In this document: piece after piece, positions 47,989-57,755 of the stretch
Layout: every line of letters starts with the position of its first letter
How positions within the stretch are numbered: the first letter of the stretch is position 1
Assembly: GCA_001411745.2 (NCBI GenBank)
Contig: LIQB01000005.1
Span: 1 to 64,000, forward strand
Length of the DNA stretch: 64,000 nucleotides
DNA from: Psychrobacter glacincola
GTDB lineage: Bacteria; Pseudomonadota; Gammaproteobacteria; Pseudomonadales; Moraxellaceae
Direction of reading: 5' to 3'
Notes under the pieces: model-generated
Seen by the model: the letters and a program-made list of their open reading frames with translations, nothing else
Told to the model about the DNA's origin: nothing
Databases searched by the model: none
Position numbers and translations under genes: made by a program

Positions 47989-49782
47989 ATGCAATACAAA
48001 GCGCCCTTACGTGACATTCAATTCGTGATGCATGAGTTACTCGACAGCGAAAGCCATTATAAAACCCTGCCAGCATTCCAAGAAGCGGATCGCGAGCTAA
48101 TGGATAGCCTGTTTGAGATGGCGGCAAGCTTTGCTGAAAATGAGCTATCACCATTGAATCAAAGTGGTGACGCTGAAGGCTGCCAGTTTAACAATGGTCA
48201 AGTCACTACGCCAAAAGGCTTTAAAGAAGCATACAAAGCGTATTGTGAGCTTGGCTTCCCAGCGTTGTCTGCTGAAGAAGACTTCGGTGGTCAAAACATG
48301 CCGTTCTCATTATCAACCGTCATTAATGAAATGGTTGGTACGGCTAACTGGTCATTCTCTATGTACCCTGGTTTATCGCATGGTGCCATTCAAACCATCG
48401 AGCATCACGGTACGGACGAGCAAAAACAAACCTACTTAGAAAAAATGGTCAGCGGCGAATGGTCTGGCACCATGTGCTTGACTGAAGCACATGCAGGTTC
48501 TGATCTGGGTATTATCCGCACCAAAGCTGAGCCTAAAGAAGACGGCAGCTATAGCATCACTGGTCAAAAAATCTTCATTTCAGCGGGTGAGCATGACTTA
48601 ACGGACAATATCATTCACATTGTATTGGCTCGTCTACCAGGCGCGCCTGCTGGCACAAAAGGCATCTCACTGTTTATCGTTCCTAAGGTAACGGTCAACG
48701 AAGATGGTAGCCTAGCTGAAAACAACAACGTCGTTTGTGGCTCTATCGAACACAAAATGGGTATCAAAGCTTCAGCCACTTGCGTGATGAACTTTGATGG
48801 CGCAACGGGTTATCTAATTGGCCCAGAAAACCGTGGTCTACAGTGCATGTTTACCTTTATGAACGTGGCGCGTATTGGTACCGCAGTGCAAGGTTTAACA
48901 GCAGCAGAATATGCGTTCCAAGGCTCATTGACTTATGCCAAAGATCGTCTAGCGATGCGTTCATTATCTGGTGTTAAAGCCCCTGAAAAAGTCGCTGACC
49001 CTATCATTGTACATCCAGCGGTTCGTAACATGCTGTTGACCGAAAAAGCCTTTGCTGAAGGTGGTCGTGCTTTAGTTTATTACCTCTCACATTTTGCCGA
49101 TACTGTTGCAAAAGGCGAAGGCGATGCGCTTAAATTTGCTGATCAAATGTTGTCACTATTGACACCGATTGCTAAAGCGTTCTTGACTGAAACTGGTCTT
49201 GAAGCGGCTAACCATGGCGTACAGGTTTATGGTGGTCATGGCTTTATCAGCGAATGGGGCATGGAGCAAAACGTGCGTGATACACGCATTGCGTGTCTTT
49301 ACGAAGGTACCACTGAAATCCAAGCACTCGATCTACTAGGTCGTAAAGTATTGGGCTCACAAGGTAAACTGCTTGCAAACTTCGTTAAAATCATCCAGAC
49401 ATTTTGTGAAGAAAATAAAGAAAACGATGAGATGGGTCAGTTTATTCGCCCACTTGCCAAACACCTTAAAGAATGGGGTGATTTGACTGCACGCATCGGT
49501 ATGCAAGCCACTGAAAACCCAGATGCGGTTGGCGGCGCTGCGGTTGATTATATGTATTTCAGCGGTTATGTAACGCTAGCCTACTTATGGGCACGCATGG
49601 CATTAGTAGCACAAACTGAACTTGCTAACGGTACTAGCGAACAAGCCTTCTACGACGCGAAAGTAAAAACCGCGCAGTTCTACTTTGCTAAGCTATTGCC
49701 ACGTACCACCACTCACGTACAGCGTATCAGCACTGGTGTTGAACCATACATGAGCATGGACGTTGATCAGTTCGCTTTTTAA
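47989..49782 (+). CDS. Acyl-CoA dehydrogenase, DmdC-like (first of tandem pair)
   Basis: This FAD enzyme has 597 residues. An N-terminal helix (Y-K-A-P-L-R-D-I-Q-F) as in PF12418 is followed by the core domain with C-L-T-E-A-H-A-G-S-D-L-G, then L-Y-E-G-T-T-E-I-Q-A-L-D-L-L-G-R, whose Glu context matches the family, and the extra C-terminal domain PF12806. This domain set is shared with DmdC (3-methylmercaptopropionyl-CoA dehydrogenase) and other FadE-like enzymes of the AcdA type; chain-length use is not shown. The start has AGGAAG six bases ahead. A paralogue follows. Confidence 0.88.
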   Translation: MQYKAPLRDIQFVMHELLDSESHYKTLPAFQEADRELMDSLFEMAASFAENELSPLNQSGDAEGCQFNNGQVTTPKGFKEAYKAYCELGFPALSAEEDFGGQNMPFSLSTVINEMVGTANWSFSMYPGLSHGAIQTIEHHGTDEQKQTYLEKMVSGEWSGTMCLTEAHAGSDLGIIRTKAEPKEDGSYSITGQKIFISAGEHDLTDNIIHIVLARLPGAPAGTKGISLFIVPKVTVNEDGSLAENNNVVCGSIEHKMGIKASATCVMNFDGATGYLIGPENRGLQCMFTFMNVARIGTAVQGLTAAEYAFQGSLTYAKDRLAMRSLSGVKAPEKVADPIIVHPAVRNMLLTEKAFAEGGRALVYYLSHFADTVAKGEGDALKFADQMLSLLTPIAKAFLTETGLEAANHGVQVYGGHGFISEWGMEQNVRDTRIACLYEGTTEIQALDLLGRKVLGSQGKLLANFVKIIQTFCEENKENDEMGQFIRPLAKHLKEWGDLTARIGMQATENPDAVGGAAVDYMYFSGYVTLAYLWARMALVAQTELANGTSEQAFYDAKVKTAQFYFAKLLPRTTTHVQRISTGVEPYMSMDVDQFAF

Positions 49783-49815
49783 TTAGACGTTAAATACTGC
49801 TAATACTGTATTTTT

Positions 49816-49848
49816 ATCGGCAACATACTCAGGTGTGTTGCCGATTTT
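49816..49848 (+). terminator. Terminator of the first acyl-CoA dehydrogenase gene
   Basis: The stem atcggcaacatac with gtgtgttgccgat (one G-T pair) is followed by TTTTC. It means that the paralogues are separately transcribed. Confidence 0.75.
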
Positions 49849-50102
49849 CTTAGCGCTATTAAAATTAATAACGAGTAGAGTCAACACTTTCAAGAAATCT
49901 AACCTTTTCTAAAAATCTATTCTTATTTTTATAAAGGCTATCCTTTATCAATACTTTTGGTGTACGCACAATTCACGAAGAAACACACCCGTGCGCAAAC
50001 TTATTTGCTAAACTTTGATTATTAACCGCTAATGTTAGACCAAAAGAACAATTGATATCTTTAACAACTTTAATTTTATTTATTTGAACCAAAGGAATGT
50101 TT
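49849..50102. other. Intergenic region between the paralogues
   Basis: The region is A/T-rich, with a possible inverted word cgcac (49974-49978) and gtgcg (49991-49995). No promoter or operator was identified with confidence. Confidence 0.3.
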
Positions 50103-51887
50103 ATGGCTGTTTATAATGCCCCTCTGAATGACATGCGCTTTATCTTAAATGATGTATTTAACGCGCCTAAATTTTGGCAAAACAACGAAAACTTAGCTCA
50201 TGTCGATATGGAAACAGTCGATATGATTTTGGAAGAAATGGCAAAACTGTCAAAAAACATTCTTTTGCCAATCAACCGCAGCGGCGATGAAGAAGGCGCA
50301 ACCTTTGAAGGTAATGGCGTCGTCACGACTCCTACTGGATTTAAAGAAGCGTATAAACAGTATGCTGAATCAGGCTGGGTTGGCTTAAGCGGTAACGCTG
50401 AATACGGTGGTCAAGGTTTCCCAAAAATGGTGACTATGCTGACTGAAGAGATGGTATTCACTGCCAACCAATCGTTTGCGCTATATCCAAACCTAACCGT
50501 TGGTGCAACGCTTTGCCTAAACGCAGCGGCGTCTGAAGAACAAAAGCAAACTTACCTAGAAAAAATGTACAACGGCGAGTGGGCGGGCACCATGTGCTTG
50601 ACAGAGCCACATGCTGGTACTGACTTAGGTATCATCAAAACAAAAGCTATCCCTAATGATGACGGTAGCTATGATATCTCTGGTACCAAAATCTTTATCA
50701 CTGGCGGCGAGCATGACTTAACCGAAAACATCATTCATTTGGTATTGGCAAAAACCCCTAACGCCCCAGAAGGCTCAAAAGGTATTTCGCTATTTGTCGT
50801 ACCAAAATTCTTAGTGAATGAAGATGGCAGCTTAGGCGAGCGTAACACTTTAGCAGTCGGCTCTATCGAGCACAAAATGGGCATCAAAGCCTCAGCCACT
50901 TGTGTCATGAACTTTGACAGCGCTAAAGGCTGGATGGTTGGTGCCGAAAACACGGGTCTGTCATCAATGTTTATCATGATGAACTATGAGCGTGTCACCA
51001 TGGGTCTGCAAGGCCTTGGTGGTTCTGAGCTTGCTTACCAAAACGCAGCGCTATATGCCAATGACCGTGGTCAAGGTCGTAGCGATACCCAACTGCAAAG
51101 TCCAGAAAAACCAGCGGATGCCATCATTCATCATGCCGATGTGCGCCGTATGCTATTAAATGCCAAAGCCAATACCGAAGCCTCACGTTGCTTTGCGATG
51201 TACGTGGCTAAAAATCTTGATGAAGAGAAATTTAGCACCGACCCTGAAGCCGCTCAAGCAGCAGCAGCACGCGTTGCGCTACTAACGCCAGTTGCCAAAG
51301 CTTTCTTGACCGACAAAGCATTAGAAGCGACCATTGATTGCCAGCAAGTATTTGGCGGTCACGGCTATATCCGCGAATGGGGTATGGAGCAAATCGTCCG
51401 TGATACCCGTATTGCACAGATTTATGAAGGCACCAACGGTATTCAAGCACTTGACTTACTAGGTCGTAAAGTGGCAAAAAATAACGGCAAATACGTCACC
51501 CACTTCTTAGGTGAAATTCGTGATTTCGTCAATAACATGCAAGCAGATCATGGTATCAAGCAAGCAACGCTAGATGCTGCCGACACGATTGAAGCATTGA
51601 CCAACACCGTTCTTAGTAACATTAGCGAGCGTAAAAACGAAGTCAATGGCTGTGCCGTTGACTACATGCATGCCTTTGGTTACCTCGCTTATTCGTACAT
51701 GTTTGCGTTGATGGTAGAAGCAGCTAACGGTAAAGAAGGTGAGTTTTATACCAACAAAGCCAAGCTTGCGGATTATTTCGTTGGTCGTATCTTGCCACGT
51801 ATCGATGCTCATGCGCAAATGGTTCAAGCTGGTAGTGATCCAATGATGAACTTTGATCTTAGCTACTTTGATGTACCTGCTAGCTAA
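50103..51887 (+). CDS. Acyl-CoA dehydrogenase, DmdC-like (second of tandem pair)
   Basis: This 594-residue paralogue of the gene at 47989 has the same three-part structure: Y-N-A-P-L-N-D-M-R-F, C-L-T-E-P-H-A-G-T-D-L-G, I-Y-E-G-T-N-G-I-Q-A-L-D-L-L-G-R and the PF12806 tail. The two clearly derive from a duplication but differ throughout, so they have probably separated in substrate. The ATG at 50103 is chosen because AAAGGA is six bases ahead, while the ATG two codons upstream sits right on that ribosome site. A terminator follows. Confidence 0.88.
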   Translation: MAVYNAPLNDMRFILNDVFNAPKFWQNNENLAHVDMETVDMILEEMAKLSKNILLPINRSGDEEGATFEGNGVVTTPTGFKEAYKQYAESGWVGLSGNAEYGGQGFPKMVTMLTEEMVFTANQSFALYPNLTVGATLCLNAAASEEQKQTYLEKMYNGEWAGTMCLTEPHAGTDLGIIKTKAIPNDDGSYDISGTKIFITGGEHDLTENIIHLVLAKTPNAPEGSKGISLFVVPKFLVNEDGSLGERNTLAVGSIEHKMGIKASATCVMNFDSAKGWMVGAENTGLSSMFIMMNYERVTMGLQGLGGSELAYQNAALYANDRGQGRSDTQLQSPEKPADAIIHHADVRRMLLNAKANTEASRCFAMYVAKNLDEEKFSTDPEAAQAAAARVALLTPVAKAFLTDKALEATIDCQQVFGGHGYIREWGMEQIVRDTRIAQIYEGTNGIQALDLLGRKVAKNNGKYVTHFLGEIRDFVNNMQADHGIKQATLDAADTIEALTNTVLSNISERKNEVNGCAVDYMHAFGYLAYSYMFALMVEAANGKEGEFYTNKAKLADYFVGRILPRIDAHAQMVQAGSDPMMNFDLSYFDVPAS

Positions 51888-51929
51888 TTGTTTGCTTTTA
51901 TAATAAAGTGAGCCATACCGCACTACGAT

Positions 51930-51963
51930 AAGGGGACAGTCACGCTACTGTCCCTTTTTTTGC
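51930..51963 (+). terminator. Terminator of the second acyl-CoA dehydrogenase gene
   Basis: The stem aaggggacagt with actgtcccctt-like pairing (one base out) around cacgct is followed by TTTTTTT. Confidence 0.8.
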
Positions 51964-52292
51964 CAAAAATACCATCACAGTGATGGTTTCCACAATCGAT
52001 ATAATGAGCGCCACAAAATAACTGCTAACAAAATAATTAACCGCTCAGGCATTGTTACGATTAAAATAACGCAAAGTCACAACATTAAGATTGGTACAAA
52101 TATCTTTAATGCCGAAACCAATAAGCTCTGAACCAATAATTTCCAAATTAGTGAGCTGTAAATTAGAAACCTAACCATCAATAGTGGTAGATATCGCGAC
52201 ATTGATAACCAATATAATCATTCAAAACACCTATATCTTTGCTCATATTAAATAATAACAATGATTGAAATAACCACCACAAGGGATACAAT
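51964..52292. other. Intergenic region before the PF10136 gene
   Basis: A short perfect palindrome, ccatcacagtgatgg, is seen near 51971-51985 and could be an operator or part of a hairpin. Otherwise the region is A/T-rich with no assignable feature. Confidence 0.35.
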
Positions 52293-54773
52293 GTGTCAGA
52301 AATAAAACACATTTTACAACAGATTACAGCCTTAAGTGATGTGCCAGATCCTGCGGTACTCAAGCGCCTAATCGATGAGCTACGAGTGAGTGATAAAGAG
52401 CCCACGTTAGCCAATCAAAACATTCAAGAGCTGATTGATATTTTACGTCAACATCCAGAATATGCAGATGGACTGTCAAGTTTCGTCTTAAAACTGATTA
52501 TTGAGTATCGCCAAATTGCTTTATATACCGATACCGGCATCATGTCGGATCAGGGCTTTTTTAATAGTCTACGTCGCCTTATCGGGCACCGTTTTTTACC
52601 GCTATTGCCACAAGAAGATTCTGTCGTAGAATTGGTCGGTTATTTATTTGATAAACGCTCTGATGAACGCTGGCTTGCCAATATTAAAAAAGATAAATGG
52701 GACGAGCTGGTTGAGCTACTCAAAGTCGATGAACAGCATTTAAACTTAGTTGCGACAGCAAAAAACAGTATTTTGAACGCGATCATCATTTTGTCATACC
52801 GTATCAGCGGTATTGGCTTGCATCCAGATTTGATGGAATTTTATCCGCAAATGCTGAATTATTCAGCGTCATTTGTGGCACAAAATCAAGAGGCGGTCTT
52901 ATACGTCAATCAGTACCGAGAAGCGCATGAGCTTGATACTTTAACGGATATCACGCCCGAAAAAGCGGTAGATCCTGCGCCGTTATTGGTCATGATTGAA
53001 CAATGCGAAGATATCGTTGCCACCATACGCAAGCGCATTTATAAAACGGGAATCTCTATTCGCCTGACCAACATGATGCTGCGTTTAGACCAAAGCTTGC
53101 AGCGTATGCGCATCTTAACTGAACTGGTAGCAGATAATTATGATAAGCGTGATCAGGCGCTCATTGAGTTGATTCAAGCGCTGATTACCACTGCGAGCCG
53201 CCGTTATAGTATTGGATACTTAATTGATAATAATACCAAGCTGCTGTCACGCAAAGTCACTGAAAATGCCAGCCGTGTGGGTGAACATTATATTAGTACC
53301 GATAAATCGGGCTATCAAAAAATGTTCAAGAAAGCCTCTATCGGTGGTTTTATTATTGCTTTTATGGCAACGCTTAAGATATTAGCCTATAACCTAGCCC
53401 TTGCACCGATGGGACGCGCCTTTGTAAATAGTATGATTTATGGATTGGGTTTTGTTTTTATCCATATCGTTCATGGTACAGTTGCTACCAAACAGCCTGC
53501 TATGACGGCGGCGGCAATTGCCTCTACTATCTCGGACGGTTCTGGCAAAAAGTCACACCAGTTAAATAAACTATCAGAATTGGTGGTCGATATTTTACGT
53601 ACCCAGTTTGTGGCAATTATGGGTAATATTATGCTAGCGATACCAGTCGCTTTGATTATCTCTTTTGCATGGCTACAATATACTGGTGCGCCGATGATCA
53701 ATACCGATAAGGCTGCACACTTACTGCATGATCTTGACCCCTTTCACTCACTGGCATTGCCCCACGCGGCCATTGCTGGTGTGTATTTATTTTTATCGGG
53801 TCTTATTGCTGGTTACTACGATAACTTGGCGGTCTACAACCAAATCGGTGCCCGTATTCAGCGCCACAAACTACTTCAATACCTACTACCAAAAACTTGG
53901 TTACAGCGTTTAGGCGGTTTTATAGAAGCCAACCTTGGCGCCATTATGGGCAATTTCTTGTTCGGGGTGTTCTTAGGTAGTACTGCAACAATTGGCTATT
54001 TATTTGGCTTACCGATTGATATTCGCCACATTGCGTTTGCCTCGGCGAATTTGGCGCATGGACTGTTTAATATATCTGCCAACCAGTGGGATTGGCAGAT
54101 TGTGTTTATTTCTATTTTAGGCGTTGCCCTTATCGGCATGGTGAACCTCATGGTCAGCTTTTCGCTCGCCTTATTTGTGGCACTGCGCTCTAAAGAAGTC
54201 AAATTTATGGAGTGGAGTCGTTTAACCAAACAGCTTTTCAGCCATATGCTTACCCATCCTTCAGACTTTTTCTGGCCACGTGATAAGCCAATGAAATATG
54301 CTCGTATCGACAGCCAAGGACATATGATCTTTGACGATACCAGCGCTCATAAAGGGGGAGAAACTATTCCCAATAATTATGTCGTGCGCCGTTTGTCTGA
54401 TGTAAAAATCCTACCTAAATCCAAGCAAAAAAGCATGCAAAATGAGCAGGCTATCACAGACATAGATTACGATAATAACATCTCAAATGCTGACACTGAC
54501 GCTGCGCTAAAAAGTCGGGAAACACACAGCACCACCAATCATATCAGTACCAAAAAAACCATTGAACTCGATGATGGGCTGATAGATGAGGAGCTCAATA
54601 GCGTCCCTTATAGTAGTGATATTCAGTATGATAAAGCGCATAACGCCTTTACTGAGGGTAATGAGGCGATTGCCCATCCTGAAAGCGATAACAGCAACCC
54701 TGAAAACAAGGCTGCGGGCGATGCTAAAACCTCACTACCTAAACCCAAAAAACCACCAAACCTACCCAGCTAA
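52293..54773 (+). CDS. Large membrane protein of the 'site-specific recombinase' family (PF10136, Gcr-like)
   Basis: This 826-residue protein has about 340 residues of helical N-terminal domain, six or seven membrane segments (about 350-635), and a hydrophilic acidic C-terminal tail. It matches the family annotated as site-specific recombinase (Neisseria Gcr), but no recombinase catalytic motif is visible and membrane segments contradict an ordinary recombinase role; the name is probably misleading. Start: GTG at 52293 with AAGGGA eight bases ahead; the ATG at 52291 is out of frame. The tail is Ser/Asn/Asp-rich. Confidence 0.8.
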   Translation: MSEIKHILQQITALSDVPDPAVLKRLIDELRVSDKEPTLANQNIQELIDILRQHPEYADGLSSFVLKLIIEYRQIALYTDTGIMSDQGFFNSLRRLIGHRFLPLLPQEDSVVELVGYLFDKRSDERWLANIKKDKWDELVELLKVDEQHLNLVATAKNSILNAIIILSYRISGIGLHPDLMEFYPQMLNYSASFVAQNQEAVLYVNQYREAHELDTLTDITPEKAVDPAPLLVMIEQCEDIVATIRKRIYKTGISIRLTNMMLRLDQSLQRMRILTELVADNYDKRDQALIELIQALITTASRRYSIGYLIDNNTKLLSRKVTENASRVGEHYISTDKSGYQKMFKKASIGGFIIAFMATLKILAYNLALAPMGRAFVNSMIYGLGFVFIHIVHGTVATKQPAMTAAAIASTISDGSGKKSHQLNKLSELVVDILRTQFVAIMGNIMLAIPVALIISFAWLQYTGAPMINTDKAAHLLHDLDPFHSLALPHAAIAGVYLFLSGLIAGYYDNLAVYNQIGARIQRHKLLQYLLPKTWLQRLGGFIEANLGAIMGNFLFGVFLGSTATIGYLFGLPIDIRHIAFASANLAHGLFNISANQWDWQIVFISILGVALIGMVNLMVSFSLALFVALRSKEVKFMEWSRLTKQLFSHMLTHPSDFFWPRDKPMKYARIDSQGHMIFDDTSAHKGGETIPNNYVVRRLSDVKILPKSKQKSMQNEQAITDIDYDNNISNADTDAALKSRETHSTTNHISTKKTIELDDGLIDEELNSVPYSSDIQYDKAHNAFTEGNEAIAHPESDNSNPENKAAGDAKTSLPKPKKPPNLPS

Positions 54774-54795
54774 TGGGAAGGTTTTGGTGGTTTAA
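54749..54795 (+). terminator. Terminator overlapping the PF10136 gene end
   Basis: The stem aaaccaccaaacc with ggttttggtggttt encloses cctaccc/gggaag and the stop codon. The left arm is in the coding part and the right arm is followed by taataaat, so the T-run is weak. Confidence 0.5.
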
Positions 54796-54874
54796 TAAAT
54801 CGTTTGGATAAGCCAAATAGTTGCGGCATGACCTCATTTTAAAACGGAGATAGAAATGAGTCCATGCCTTAATA

Positions 54875-55717
54875 TTATGTATCTGGCTGTAAGCAGTGCG
54901 CACTTGACCTGATGATTTTTTCATCACTCAAGCGATAAGCCAATAGATCATTACCCCAAACGCAGCCGCCGTCAAGTGCACGCGCATACGGTAAGTCTAC
55001 CTCACCTTTCAGCGCTGCCCAATGCCCAAATAATACCTTGCGAGTCCGCGGTACTTGCCATTCAAACCAAGGCAAAAACCCCTCTGGCATAGACGCTTCT
55101 AACCCTGCTGCAAAGCTAAATTCTAACGTGCCGTCTTGTTTGCACAGCCGCATACGAGTGAAATAATTGGCAATTGCACGCATTTTGGTAAAGCCATTAA
55201 TAGCTGGATGCCAGTCATCAGCAGTCTTACTATATAAATTCGGCAATACACGATCCAGCTGTTTTAAACTACTTTGCAATTGTGACTCTAACTGCTGCGC
55301 GTGATTTGCGGCCGCCTCAACCGTCCAATGCGGTGGAATGCCAGCATGAACCAATACCGTCTGCTCATCAGGAAAAGCCAATACTGGCTGATGACGTAAC
55401 CATTCAAGCAGTTCATCACAATCATCGGCAGCAAAAATAGGCGCTGTTTGATCCTTTTTTTTAATCTTTGCCGCACCGCGCCAGACAGCGATCAAATTGA
55501 TATCATGATTGCCGAGTACTGTCGCGGCTGCGCCTTGCTCGCAAAGTGCTTTGACATGACGCAAGGTACTTAACGAATCTTCACCACGTGCCACCAAGTC
55601 CCCTGCAAACCATAGCTTGTCTTGTGCAGGATCAAAATCCAATATTTCAAGTAAATGAAGGTACGCCGCATAGCAACCTTGCAGGTCACCGATGACATAC
55701 TGATGGCGAAAGCTCAT
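54875..55717 (-). CDS. apaH: Diadenosine tetraphosphatase, symmetrical (ApaH)
   Basis: ApaH splits Ap4A to two ADP, and is known to remove Np4 caps from RNA. It has 280 residues. V-I-G-D-L-Q-G-C, F-A-G-D-L-V-A-R-G and L-G-N-H-D are the three metal motifs of the PPP phosphoesterase fold. It is downstream of rsmA. The gene apaG, which lies between the two in E. coli, is absent from the gap of under 100 bases. Confidence 0.95.
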   Translation of the reverse strand: MSFRHQYVIGDLQGCYAAYLHLLEILDFDPAQDKLWFAGDLVARGEDSLSTLRHVKALCEQGAAATVLGNHDINLIAVWRGAAKIKKKDQTAPIFAADDCDELLEWLRHQPVLAFPDEQTVLVHAGIPPHWTVEAAANHAQQLESQLQSSLKQLDRVLPNLYSKTADDWHPAINGFTKMRAIANYFTRMRLCKQDGTLEFSFAAGLEASMPEGFLPWFEWQVPRTRKVLFGHWAALKGEVDLPYARALDGGCVWGNDLLAYRLSDEKIIRSSAHCLQPDT

Positions 55718-55813
55718 AAATTCTCAGTGTCTTTACGTGATAGTTTTATGTGAAAATTTTATATCGTCATTTCCATATAAATGTCTTTGACGACGAATCA
55801 GCAGTAACTCGAT

Positions 55814-56677
55814 TCAAACCTCTACTTTACGCGCTTGATTACTCAAATTCACAAAATCCTTCACACTTAAGACTTCAGGACGTGCTTGTGGGTCGATGCT
55901 ACACGCTGCAAAATCTTCTTCGCTCAATGTCGGTAGCAATGTTGATTTTTTAAAGATGGCACGTAGCGTCTTACGACGATGGTTAAAGGTTTCACGTACC
56001 ACTAGCGCGAAATAATCTTCGTCCTCTGCGACGACTGGCTTAATGATATGCGGCGTCAAACGAAAAACCGCACTGGTTACTTTTGGTGGCGGATTAAAAG
56101 CACCACGTGGTACGGTCAGTAGATAATCGGTATGGCAATGATACTGCATAATGACAGATAGGCGGCCATAAGTTTTGCTACCGACATCTGCCGTAATACG
56201 CTCGACCACTTCTTTTTGCAGCATAAAGTGCATGTCTTGAATCACATCGGCGTAACTGAGCAAATGAAATAAGATAGGCGTAGAAATATTATACGGCAGA
56301 TTACCAACCACACGGAGCTTGCCACGCTCATCGCTATACAGCTCGCGATAGTCGACATGCATGGCATTGTCTTTGATGATCGTAAAGTTTGGATGGCTGT
56401 TGGCACCGATACGAATACGCAGGCTATCTGCCAAATCACGATCCAACTCAACCACAGTCATCGCATCTACTTCTGCCAATAATGGCTCAGTCAATGCGCC
56501 CATCCCTGGCCCAATCTCAATCAAATTGTCATCGCGCTCTAAGCGAATGCTCTCAACAATCTCACGGATGACACTGCGATCATGTAAGAAGTTTTGACCA
56601 AAGCGCTTACGCGGTTGGTGTTTGGCAGCGCGTAGGCTGTTGGTAATAGACTGAGCATCAAACGAAATTTTGGACAT
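55814..56677 (-). CDS. rsmA: 16S rRNA dimethyladenosine transferase RsmA (KsgA)
   Basis: RsmA dimethylates A1518 and A1519 of 16S rRNA and serves as a checkpoint of 30S assembly. It has 287 residues. R-F-G-Q-N-F-L-H-D, the SAM site [10 protein letters not shown] and N-L-P-Y-N-I-S-T-P are diagnostic. It usually follows pdxA; here about 1.75 kb of accessory DNA lies between. apaH is directly downstream, with about 95 bases between. Confidence 0.96.
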   Translation of the reverse strand: MSKISFDAQSITNSLRAAKHQPRKRFGQNFLHDRSVIREIVESIRLERDDNLIEIGPGMGALTEPLLAEVDAMTVVELDRDLADSLRIRIGANSHPNFTIIKDNAMHVDYRELYSDERGKLRVVGNLPYNISTPILFHLLSYADVIQDMHFMLQKEVVERITADVGSKTYGRLSVIMQYHCHTDYLLTVPRGAFNPPPKVTSAVFRLTPHIIKPVVAEDEDYFALVVRETFNHRRKTLRAIFKKSTLLPTLSEEDFAACSIDPQARPEVLSVKDFVNLSNQARKVEV

Positions 56678-57166
56678 AAAAAAGTCTTAATGGGTAAAAG
56701 ATAAATGGGCTATAGCGCTATGGCAGCAATGTGCTGGTTTTATATGCGCTTTTATTGGCTCGTTTTGTAATACGAATTATACCACAGCTCGTAAATTTGC
56801 TGTATTTTTGAGACATTTTATTGATAAACCGCTCATACCTTAGCGCAATCGACGCAGTGCCTTATTTTGTTCTAAAATCGTTTATTATAAGACTATTATG
56901 AGAGTAAGCATGGTTCCCTAGTGAGGACTTGAAGCTTTTGCTGTAGGCTAGTGATATCAATGTTTTAACTCACTGAAATACTCACGGTGTACTTTATGGT
57001 GTGCTTACCATACATATTCTACCTATGATCGGTGAGCTATACAGGCATCGAGCTTCTAGTGTTAGATGCAACTTTAGTAATGATGAAATAATCAGCGTCA
57101 GTCTTAATAATAAATCATTTATCAATTGCTAAGGCATCAAAAAAAATACTGATATAGGAAAATGGC
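56678..57166. other. 489-bp A/T-rich region upstream of rsmA
   Basis: It holds the divergent promoters of rsmA and of the YezG-like gene and the first copy of a 28-bp repeat (57027-57054). No open frame that could encode a toxin is visible. Confidence 0.4.
57027..57054 (+). repeat. Direct repeat, copy 1 (28 bp)
   Basis: The sequence contains gatcggtg, one variable base, then gctatacaggcatcga and ct after one variable base. It matches copy 2 at 57668 at 26 of 28 positions. The two copies flank the YezG-like gene. Confidence 0.7.
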
Positions 57167-57592
57167 ATGAAAACAGATGATCAAATCATTTATCAAAAAA
57201 TAGGTGAGTTGCTATGGTCAGTAATGTCTCTGAAAGATAATAAGATTGTTTTTAGAGGACGTATTTATTCTGAACATCAAGACTTTCAGTTACTATGTGA
57301 AACGAATGAAGGGCCTAAATATGTAGAAATGACAAATGATCTTTTCTTTGATTTACGAAAGCTGATGGAAGACTTGAAGCAATGCTTAATTTTCAATAAA
57401 GAACCTTGGACACAGTTTAAAGTTGTCTTAAATGAAGATGGTAATTTTAAAATTGATTTCGCTTATATTTCTGAAGAAGATAGTTGGCCTGGTTTATATA
57501 TGAGGTCAGTTAGCGACTTAGATCAGACTGAGCTTGATGAATACTATATCCCTATGAAGGAATGGGAAAGATGTGTGAGTTTTAAGAAGTAA
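57167..57592 (+). CDS. YezG-like immunity protein (DUF600 family)
   Basis: This 141-residue acidic soluble protein has the segment W-T-Q-F-K-V-V-L-N-E-D-G-N-F-K-I-D-F (about 81-98), the hallmark of the YezG/DUF600 family, whose members neutralise the C-terminal nuclease toxins of polymorphic toxin systems. No toxin gene is found next to it, so it would be an orphan that could protect against toxins of neighbours. AGGA is seven bases before the ATG. A direct repeat (57027 and 57668) lies on each side, and the piece interrupts pdxA-rsmA. The family call is by recognition of the motif; no search was done. Confidence 0.65.
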   Translation: MKTDDQIIYQKIGELLWSVMSLKDNKIVFRGRIYSEHQDFQLLCETNEGPKYVEMTNDLFFDLRKLMEDLKQCLIFNKEPWTQFKVVLNEDGNFKIDFAYISEEDSWPGLYMRSVSDLDQTELDEYYIPMKEWERCVSFKK

Positions 57593-57667
57593 AAAGGCAG
57601 CTCAAATTCTCTATAAATAAAGCATAGTTTCGTAGAGTATATGAGAGTCAGGTTTTTGATGCTACTA

Positions 57668-57695
57668 GATCGGTGCGCTATACAGGCATCGATCT
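57668..57695 (+). repeat. Direct repeat, copy 2 (28 bp)
   Basis: See copy 1 at 57027. It lies about 75 bases after the YezG-like stop and about 60 before the end of the next gene; the spacing between copies is 641 bases. Confidence 0.7.
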
Positions 57696-57755
57696 GCTAA
57701 CTATATTTAGCTTCGCTTGCTCAAAATTGTCTAATAATTATTAGATATAACAGTT

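Noticed and set aside
52293..54773. True site-specific recombinase or integron activity
   Set aside because: No catalytic Tyr or Ser recombinase motifs; membrane segments dominate.
57027..57695. Repeat pair as attachment sites of an integrative element
   Set aside because: No integrase or tRNA gene is near; a cassette flanked by repeats is the simpler view.
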